The position numbers were made by a program, and so were the translations under genes. Shown here in pieces: positions 1 to 4,721 of a stretch of 5,818 nt of DNA. The notes beneath the pieces were generated by a model that had not been told where the DNA came from, made no database searches, and worked only from the letters and a program-made list of their open reading frames with translations. The stretch comes from Candidatus Acetothermia bacterium (GTDB lineage: Bacteria; Bipolaricaulota; Bipolaricaulia; Bipolaricaulales; Bipolaricaulaceae): contig DSBZ01000063.1 in NCBI GenBank assembly GCA_011057175.1, positions 1 to 5,818 on the forward strand, read 5' to 3'. Position 1 is the first letter of the stretch, and every line of letters starts with the position of its first letter.

Positions 1-133
1 CCCCCGAGAGGGAGAACCACCCCCCGCTGCTCACCCGGTCCCCAACCTCGAACCGCGTCCCCACCTCCCCGTCCAGGGCGAGACCGCCCCCCGCGAACGT
101 CAACACAGCGAGGAGGAGGCCAAGCGTACGCAC
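1..133 (-). CDS. Exported protein, N-terminal fragment (signal peptide)
   Basis: This is the first 44 codons of a minus-strand gene that continues past the left edge, so its function cannot be named. Read from a GTG at 131-133, it begins MRTLGLLLAVLTFAGGG, with one basic residue and then a hydrophobic core, followed by GLA and LDGEVG. That is a classical Sec signal peptide with a likely cleavage after Ala19. There is no lipobox cysteine. The visible mature part (residues 20-44) is rich in Gly, Ser, Val and Phe, and its partly alternating polar/hydrophobic pattern suggests beta strands, possibly an outer-membrane or secreted beta protein. The start is uncertain: the purine-rich GGAGGGGG (153-160) lies 19 bases before the GTG, which is far. 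A CTG at 143-145 would be better spaced, and the nearby ATG at 136-138 is in another frame that stops after 12 codons. The gene lies 56 bases after trmB on the same strand and may share its transcript. Confidence 0.6.
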   Translation of the reverse strand, partial: MRTLGLLLAVLTFAGGGLALDGEVGTRFEVGDRVSSGGWFSLSG

Positions 134-189
134 CGCATGTTGCAGTGGCGTGCCCCCTCCACGGCCGGCCCGGGCGCCCTCGCCCTTCG

Positions 190-1128
190 TCATGGTCCGC
201 ATCGTCCGTCCTCCAGTGCAGCGGCCACCGCCGCCACGGATCGCTTCACAGCCGGGGTTCGGAATGGTACCGTCGCCCCGTCGAGCTTGACCAGCGTCTC
301 CTCCGTGCCCCGCATCACCGCGACCAGGTACTGCTGTTCGAACCCCTCGTCGGTGGCGAACGCACGGAGGAGGGCCGAGCCATCGGAGGAGAGGTAGATC
401 CCCTTGATCACGAACGCTCCACCCGGCCACGTCTCCTTCAGCCCGACGAGCTGCGCGAGCGCACCCGGCGTGACCGCTCTCCCGATCCTCACATGGGGCA
501 TCGTCCCCTCCGCAATACGCAGTGTACACCCTTTCCTGCCCCGCTGCGCCCGGAGAGACCAGATCGGCCGGCCTTCCCGGCGCCACTTGGCCTCGTAGCG
601 CGTGCCCGGGCCTGCGGCGAGGACCGCCGTCGGCCCTGCGATCTGGAACCCCGCCCGCTCCAGGTGCGCGGCCGCATCCTCCGCGTAGCGTAGGACATCC
701 GTGGTCAGCTCGAACCGTCCACCGGGGCCAAGAACTGCGGCCAACGTTCGGGCGAAGTCCCCATCCATCACCCTCCGCTCCGCGTGGCTCTGTTTCGGCC
801 ACGGGCAAGGGAAGTGGACGACCACGCAATCGACCGCCCCGTCCGAGAAGAGCTCCCGCAGCGCGAATCGGCCGTCGGCGAGCGCCAACCGGACGTGCTC
901 GACCCCTGCGCGGGCGAGCTTCCGCCCCGCCTTGACGATGCAGGTGAGGCCCGTCTCGAACCCAACCCAGTTCAGCTCCGGGTGCGCGTGGGCGGCCTCG
1001 ACGAGGAACTCCCCGTTCCCAAACCCGATCTCCACCGCCAATGGCCCGGCTCGGCCGAACAGAACGGCCCAATCGGGGGGGATCTCCTCCCAGCGCTCCG
1101 GTCGGATCAGGTACCGTGCGAAGTCCAC
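190..1128 (-). CDS. trmB: tRNA (guanine-N7-)-methyltransferase, long form
   Basis: This protein transfers a methyl group from S-adenosylmethionine to N7 of guanosine 46 in the variable loop of tRNA, in the cytoplasm. It has 312 residues. The SAM-binding motif I is VEIGFGNGEF (32-41), with an acidic residue after it in VGFETG (55-60). The family signature FPxPWPK is at 106-112, followed by H115 and RR (118-119). FELTTD (139-144) and the substrate-side TRYEAKW (176-182, family TxYExKF) are also present. Usual bacterial TrmB proteins have about 210-240 residues. Here about 120 residues follow the core (191-312), resembling in placement the C-terminal region described in Aquifex aeolicus TrmB. 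The residue that is normally Asp in FPDPW is Cys108 (codon TGC at 805-807), so activity by the standard mechanism is open to doubt. The start is GTG; an in-frame TAG lies two codons upstream, so nothing earlier is possible. No strong Shine-Dalgarno is visible. The gene is divergent from the methyltransferase gene at 1222. Confidence 0.93.
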   Translation of the reverse strand: MDFARYLIRPERWEEIPPDWAVLFGRAGPLAVEIGFGNGEFLVEAAHAHPELNWVGFETGLTCIVKAGRKLARAGVEHVRLALADGRFALRELFSDGAVDCVVVHFPCPWPKQSHAERRVMDGDFARTLAAVLGPGGRFELTTDVLRYAEDAAAHLERAGFQIAGPTAVLAAGPGTRYEAKWRREGRPIWSLRAQRGRKGCTLRIAEGTMPHVRIGRAVTPGALAQLVGLKETWPGGAFVIKGIYLSSDGSALLRAFATDEGFEQQYLVAVMRGTEETLVKLDGATVPFRTPAVKRSVAAVAAALEDGRCGP

Positions 1129-1147
1129 GCCCTAAGGATACCGCCCC

Positions 1148-1158
1148 TTCGATATACT
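1148..1158 (+). promoter_or_regulatory. Possible promoter -10 region
   Basis: TTCGATATACT contains TATACT (1153-1158), one mismatch from the TATAAT consensus, in the most AT-rich spot of the divergent intergenic region. It would start a transcript near 1165 reading into the methyltransferase gene. No convincing -35 box is present at the expected distance (around 1130-1135). The same stretch read on the other strand (GTATATCG) could equally serve trmB. A nearly identical element occurs at 2061-2071. Confidence 0.35.
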
Positions 1159-1180
1159 CGGGGAGGCCGGGACCGTGGCC

Positions 1181-1205
1181 GCCCGCGAGGGGACCCGCCT
1201 CGGGC
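1181..1205 (+). other. Leader hairpin before the methyltransferase RBS
   Basis: GCCC and GAGG (1181-1184 and 1187-1190, with a two-base bulge between) pair with CCTCGGGC (1198-1205), leaving a seven-base loop. The result is an eight-pair, almost all G-C stem. It ends two bases before the Shine-Dalgarno GGAGG at 1208-1212. In an mRNA starting near 1165 it would fold in the 5' leader and could limit ribosome access. In DNA this rich in G+C such stems also arise by chance, so function is unproven. Confidence 0.35.
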
Positions 1206-1207
1206 CC

Positions 1208-1212
1208 GGAGG
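1208..1212 (+). promoter_or_regulatory. Ribosome binding site deciding the start at 1222
   Basis: GGAGG lies nine bases before the ATG at 1222. It decides the start because the reading frame stays open for hundreds of bases upstream with no other supported start. The nearby ATG at 1215 is in another frame that stops after four codons. Confidence 0.75.
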
Positions 1213-1221
1213 CGATGCGAT

Positions 1222-2073
1222 ATGGATAGCGATTGGATCAGCGATCTGTTCATCGAACACGGGGACTTGTTCCAGGCCCTCCTCGAGGAGCGGTTCGCCC
1301 GGGCGGAGGGGGAGGCGCAGGGCCTTGCGCACCTCTTTCAGGTCCACGGGATCAGCCCCGAGGCGACCATCCTTGACCTGAGCTGCGGGATCGGGCGCCA
1401 CGCGATCCACCTCGCCCAGCTCGGCTACCGGGTCGTGGGGGCGGACCTCTCCCCACGGTTCATCGCCCGCGCCCGCGAACTCGCCTCTGAGCACGGGGTT
1501 CGGGATCGCACGGAGTTCCTCGTCCTCGACGTGCGCCAGGCGGAGAGGCTCGCCCCCCGGAGGTTCGACGCCGTGATCAACATGTACACCTCGCTTGGGT
1601 ACTACGACGAGGAGGCGGATGCCTCAATCCTGCGCCGGTGCCGCGCCCTCACCCGACGGAACGGGATCTTCGTCTTGGACACGAGCTTCCGCGAGGGGGC
1701 CGTCCGCCACTTCACGCCCTCCGGCGCCGTCCACATCGGCAACCTCCTCCTGGTGGAGGAGCGCAAGCTGAACCTGGAGACGTCGCGAATGGAGAACGTG
1801 TGGACGTTCTTCGAGCAGACGGGCGATGGCTACCGCTTCCGCGCCGAGATCCCTTTCCGCCTCCGGATCTACGGCCTCCACGAACTGATCGCCCTCTTCA
1901 CCGGAGCCGGGTGGAGGTACCGCGCCGCCTACCGGGACTTCGAGCTGCGGCAGGCCTCATTGGAGTCAGCCCGGCTGATCGTCGTCGCCGAGAACCCGGA
2001 ACACGGGGAAGAGCGATACCCCGTGCCCCCACACCCTGCAGTCAACGCACCTCCCCTCCATTCGATATCATGA
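1222..2073 (+). CDS. Class I SAM-dependent methyltransferase, substrate unknown
   Basis: This is a 283-residue cytoplasmic enzyme of the Rossmann-like class I methyltransferase fold (Methyltransf_25/UbiE-like group). Motif I is ILDLSCGIGRH (50-60). The acidic residue at the end of strand 2 is D75 in VVGADLS, and the adenine-side motif is LVLDVRQ (100-106). The strand-4 motif is FDAVINMYTSLGYYD (115-129). The C-terminal part, RIYGLHELIALFTGAGW (215-231) then YRDF and SARLIVVA, is the usual closing segment of this broad group, in which a tyrosine and a helix precede the last strands. Residues 115-200 hold the likely acceptor-binding insert. The last 25 residues are proline-rich and probably disordered. 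Nothing in the sequence names the substrate, which could be a small molecule, a lipid-linked intermediate or a protein. The start is fixed by the GGAGG nine bases upstream. The next gene begins 26 bases downstream on the same strand and is probably co-transcribed. Confidence 0.88.
   Translation: MDSDWISDLFIEHGDLFQALLEERFARAEGEAQGLAHLFQVHGISPEATILDLSCGIGRHAIHLAQLGYRVVGADLSPRFIARARELASEHGVRDRTEFLVLDVRQAERLAPRRFDAVINMYTSLGYYDEEADASILRRCRALTRRNGIFVLDTSFREGAVRHFTPSGAVHIGNLLLVEERKLNLETSRMENVWTFFEQTGDGYRFRAEIPFRLRIYGLHELIALFTGAGWRYRAAYRDFELRQASLESARLIVVAENPEHGEERYPVPPHPAVNAPPLHSIS
2061..2071 (+). promoter_or_regulatory. Possible promoter -10 region
   Basis: TTCGATATCAT contains TATCAT (2066-2071), one mismatch from TATAAT, and overlaps the end of the methyltransferase gene. 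It would give a transcript starting near 2078 with a leader of about 20 bases to the ATG at 2100, leaving room for the Shine-Dalgarno at 2089-2093. No good -35 box is seen. Its first eight bases and last base match the element at 1148-1158. Confidence 0.3.
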
Positions 2074-2099
2074 ACGCGCACAACCACTGAGGAAACGGC

Positions 2100-2369
2100 A
2101 TGACCAAGGAAAAGCTGCTGAGGATGCTGGACGAGCTCTTGCCTCCAAACGCGCACCCCACGATGTTCTTGGCGACGTGGGACGGCCGGTTCCCCCGGGT
2201 CCGGCCAATGGCCCTGGTGCGGGACGGGTTGCGGCTGTACTTCGGCACCGGACAGGACGACGCCAAGGCCAGACAGATCACGGGCCATCCCCAGGTCGAG
2301 TTCGTCGCGCTCCCCCGAAGGGGAGGAAACACAGGGTATCTCCGCGTGGCCGGGAGAGCGCTCGGCTGA
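2100..2369 (+). CDS. Pyridoxamine-phosphate-oxidase-like split-barrel protein, C-terminally short
   Basis: This 89-residue product matches the first two thirds of the FMN-binding split-barrel (pyridoxamine 5'-phosphate oxidase-like) family, whose small members usually have about 120-150 residues. Visible family features, in order, are an N-terminal helix (1-14), a first strand TMFLATWDG (21-29), PRVRPMALV (32-40) where the family has its 'PxxRPM' turn, LRLYFGTG (44-51), the helix with KARQI (56-60), HPQVEFVAL (63-71), and GYLRVAGRA (79-87). A TGA follows just where the next strand and the closing helix should start, so flavin binding and dimer formation may be damaged. The start is well supported by GAGGA (2089-2093) six bases before the ATG. 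The gene could be a decayed remnant or a sequencing frameshift: another frame continues as ARLIVPGEMTETEL to a TAG at 2420-2422, but that tail does not clearly match the family. If active, it would bind a flavin (FMN or F420) cofactor; the substrate is unknown. Confidence 0.7.
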   Translation: MTKEKLLRMLDELLPPNAHPTMFLATWDGRFPRVRPMALVRDGLRLYFGTGQDDAKARQITGHPQVEFVALPRRGGNTGYLRVAGRALG

Positions 2370-2529
2370 TCGTCCCCGGGGAGATGACCGAGACGGAACT
2401 CCCGAGCGCCTGGTTCGCGTAGGGCCTCCATCGTCCAGAGACCGTAAGCGGTCGGATCGGCGACCCATGGCGAGCCCGCATAGCACCTAGGGACGGCGTG
2501 GTGTCAATCCTTTCCCGGCCCCCCGGGCG
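2370..2529. other. Non-coding gap between convergent genes, with two small hairpins
   Basis: I see no supported gene here. Two perfect five-pair stems are present: GACCG/CGGTC around a TAAG loop (2440-2453), and CCCGG/CCGGG around four C (2514-2527). The second lies just beyond the stop codon of the minus-strand gene ending at 2530. Neither is followed by a run of T on either strand, so they are not convincing intrinsic terminators. The stretch may also contain the degraded 3' part of the split-barrel gene. Confidence 0.4.
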
Positions 2530-4713
2530 TCAGGGGATCTGGCGGAGGATCCACTCGACCTGTTTCCTGAGCTCGCGGAGGCGGGCCTCCTCCGCGCGCA
2601 GCTCCCCGAGGCGCGCCAGGGACACCGCCGTTCCGTACGCGTCTTGAAGCTTCTTCTCCTTCGCCGCGACGAGGGCGAGCACCCGTTCGTAGTGAGCGCG
2701 GGCCTCCTCCCACTGGTATCGCAGCCGCGCGATCTCGCCGAGCTGAAATCGGGCCCATTCGTAGTTCCGGTCCAGGGCGAGCACCTCCTCCAGCCGCCGT
2801 TGGGCGGCAAGGAGGTCCCCTTCCTGGAGATCGGCGATCGCAAGGAGGTAGTGGGCATCGCGCTCGATCGCCCGCGGCGGGAGCGTGGCGAGGAGCTGCT
2901 CCAGGAGGGCCCGCGCCTCCCCGATCTCCCCCAGCTTGAGGTCCACCGACGCGAGCTGGAGGTACAGGTTCTCCGGGATGTAGCGGTCGAGGCAGGCCCG
3001 GAACGCGGCCTGGGCAGCGGGGAAGTCGCCGGCCTCGGCATGGGCCGCACCCAGCCAGTACAAGCTCACCCGCGGGTAGAAGTCGAGCTCCACCGCCCGG
3101 GCGAGCTGCTGGCGGGCCCGCGCCACATCGCCGTAGCCCAGAGAGACCCGGCCCGCCAGGAGGTAAGCATCGGCAATCATGTCCCGCACCGCGATCACGG
3201 ACACCCCGACCGCGAAGAGGAGAAGAGCGAGGGCGGCCAGTTTGAGTCCGCGGCCGCGGAGAGAAACACGGAGATCCCCCACCGGGCCGTAGCGGGGGGA
3301 CAGCGCGAGCCCGAGGAGGACCACGAACACGAGGCTCGATGCCGGGAGGTGGAACGGGAACGTGGGAACGGCGTGGACGAGGATCGCGACGAGCCCTCCC
3401 CCGAGGAGGAGGAGTTCGAGTCGCTTCGTCGGATCGCGCTGGGAGCTCACCCGCCGCAGGCCGAGGTACCCCAACATGCCAACCCCGGCGAGAAGCACCA
3501 GCCCCCCCACCGTCCCCATTTCAGCTACGACTTGGACGTACTCATTGTGGGCCTGGTCCGCCCGCGGGAACGGGAACGCGTAGCTCGTCCCCCGGGGGGA
3601 GGCGAGGAAGGAGGGCTTGTACGGGACGAAGTGGATCTTGTACCCGCCGAGGCCGATCCCGAACAGGGGCTGGTCGTGCCACATCTCGTAGCCAACCCAC
3701 AGGTCCCACGCCCGCACTGCCCCCGACTGACGCTCCCAGAGGTGGCGCACCCCGGCGAGGGGCGTCGTGGCGGAGAGGAGGAGGACCACTGCTGCGATGA
3801 CGAGGGCAGCGACGGGAACCCATAGGATGCGGAACCGGCGGAGGAGATGCCCAAGCCCAGCCAGGGCGGCGCCCGCGCCGAGGAGGGCGGCGGCCCCCAC
3901 CAGGCCGGCGCGGCCGAGGACCGCCCCCAGCGCCGCGGCACCCACGGCCCCGGCGGCGACCCATCGCCGCCAGGGACCGGCCCACACCCCCCACTGCCCG
4001 AGTCCCCACGCAATGAACCCCAGCCCAAACACGAGCCCGAGCCGCACGCCGATCTGGCCCGTGAGGAGCATGACCGCCAGCACGAACCCGGCCCCGACGA
4101 GGGCTGGAATCCACGTCCAGGGCCGGCGGAGCCGGACGAGGAGGACCCCCGTGGGCAGGACGAGATAGGAGAGGAACCCGGCCAGGAACTGGCGGTTGCC
4201 CATTGTGGCGATTATCGGATCCTCCGCCGCGCCGGGGGCCACGCCGAGGCGCTGGAGCAGAGCGAACAGGGCATTCCCGACCCCCGCCAGGAGCAGGGCC
4301 CCGAGGATCACGACGATCTCCCCCTCCTCGAGGGGGGCATTCACCACGAGGAGGAAGATGAACCCGAAGTAAAGAATGAGGGCCGCCGACTGGAGGACGA
4401 CCGGGGCGGGGGTCCTCCCGGAGAGGGAGAGGAGGGCGGCGCAGAGGAGGGCAGGGAGGACAGGGAAGAGCCAGCTGAGCTCGACCTTCGCTTCCCGGCG
4501 GGGAAGGACCTCGACCGCCCACAGGATGAGGAGGAACGACACGAAAACGACGGTGTAGATCGCCTTCGTGTACCCGTACTCCGTGTTCCACGGCGAGAAG
4601 AAGACGGGCATCGTGAGGAGGAAGGCCACCAGGGCCCAGAACCGAAACCGCGAGAGCCGCCCGGGAGGCCGCGACGAAGGAGGGATCCGCTTCTCATCCT
4701 TCCGCTTCGGCAC
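2530..4713 (-). CDS. O-antigen ligase/polymerase-family membrane protein with C-terminal TPR domain
   Basis: This 727-residue integral membrane protein belongs to the Wzy_C/WaaL superfamily, which transfers or joins glycans carried on polyprenyl diphosphate at the outer face of the inner membrane. A basic N-terminus (KRKDEKR) is followed by about 14-15 hydrophobic segments between residues 24 and 508. Family marks are GNRQFLAGFLS (172-182), the large external loop with FGIGLGGY (351-358), YKPSF (365-369) and AHNEYVQVVAEMG (388-400), and a late HAVPTFPFHLPASS segment (447-460). After the last membrane segment comes a helical repeat region (about 510-690) with TPR-type units, for example YWLGAAHAEAGDFPAAQAAF (552-571) and ARFQLGEIARLRYQWEEARA (654-673), then a charged helix (700-727). 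Ligase plus TPR in one chain is a known arrangement in several phyla. The GTG start is eight bases after the upstream stop codon and lacks a strong Shine-Dalgarno, so translational coupling is likely. Ligase, polymerase and protein O-glycosyltransferase roles cannot be told apart from sequence. Confidence 0.88.
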   Translation of the reverse strand: MPKRKDEKRIPPSSRPPGRLSRFRFWALVAFLLTMPVFFSPWNTEYGYTKAIYTVVFVSFLLILWAVEVLPRREAKVELSWLFPVLPALLCAALLSLSGRTPAPVVLQSAALILYFGFIFLLVVNAPLEEGEIVVILGALLLAGVGNALFALLQRLGVAPGAAEDPIIATMGNRQFLAGFLSYLVLPTGVLLVRLRRPWTWIPALVGAGFVLAVMLLTGQIGVRLGLVFGLGFIAWGLGQWGVWAGPWRRWVAAGAVGAAALGAVLGRAGLVGAAALLGAGAALAGLGHLLRRFRILWVPVAALVIAAVVLLLSATTPLAGVRHLWERQSGAVRAWDLWVGYEMWHDQPLFGIGLGGYKIHFVPYKPSFLASPRGTSYAFPFPRADQAHNEYVQVVAEMGTVGGLVLLAGVGMLGYLGLRRVSSQRDPTKRLELLLLGGGLVAILVHAVPTFPFHLPASSLVFVVLLGLALSPRYGPVGDLRVSLRGRGLKLAALALLLFAVGVSVIAVRDMIADAYLLAGRVSLGYGDVARARQQLARAVELDFYPRVSLYWLGAAHAEAGDFPAAQAAFRACLDRYIPENLYLQLASVDLKLGEIGEARALLEQLLATLPPRAIERDAHYLLAIADLQEGDLLAAQRRLEEVLALDRNYEWARFQLGEIARLRYQWEEARAHYERVLALVAAKEKKLQDAYGTAVSLARLGELRAEEARLRELRKQVEWILRQIP

Positions 4714-4721
4714 GCAACAGT

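Noticed and set aside
784..1221. Upstream extension of the methyltransferase frame back to an ATG at 784
   Set aside because: This part lies opposite trmB, its translation is not methyltransferase-like, and the ATG at 1222 has a good ribosome site nine bases upstream.
2421..2486. Possible tRNA or small RNA around the GACCG-TAAG-CGGTC stem
   Set aside because: No cloverleaf arms, T-loop or acceptor stem can be drawn around it, and the stem is short enough to occur by chance.
2514..2527. Hairpin after the ligase stop as an intrinsic terminator
   Set aside because: The stem is only five pairs and no T-rich run follows it on either strand, so it is listed only as a hairpin.
3542..4591. A 349-codon minus-strand frame overlapping the ligase gene
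   Set aside because: It is a shifted-frame shadow of the ligase gene, rich in Pro, Gly and Arg, without domains.
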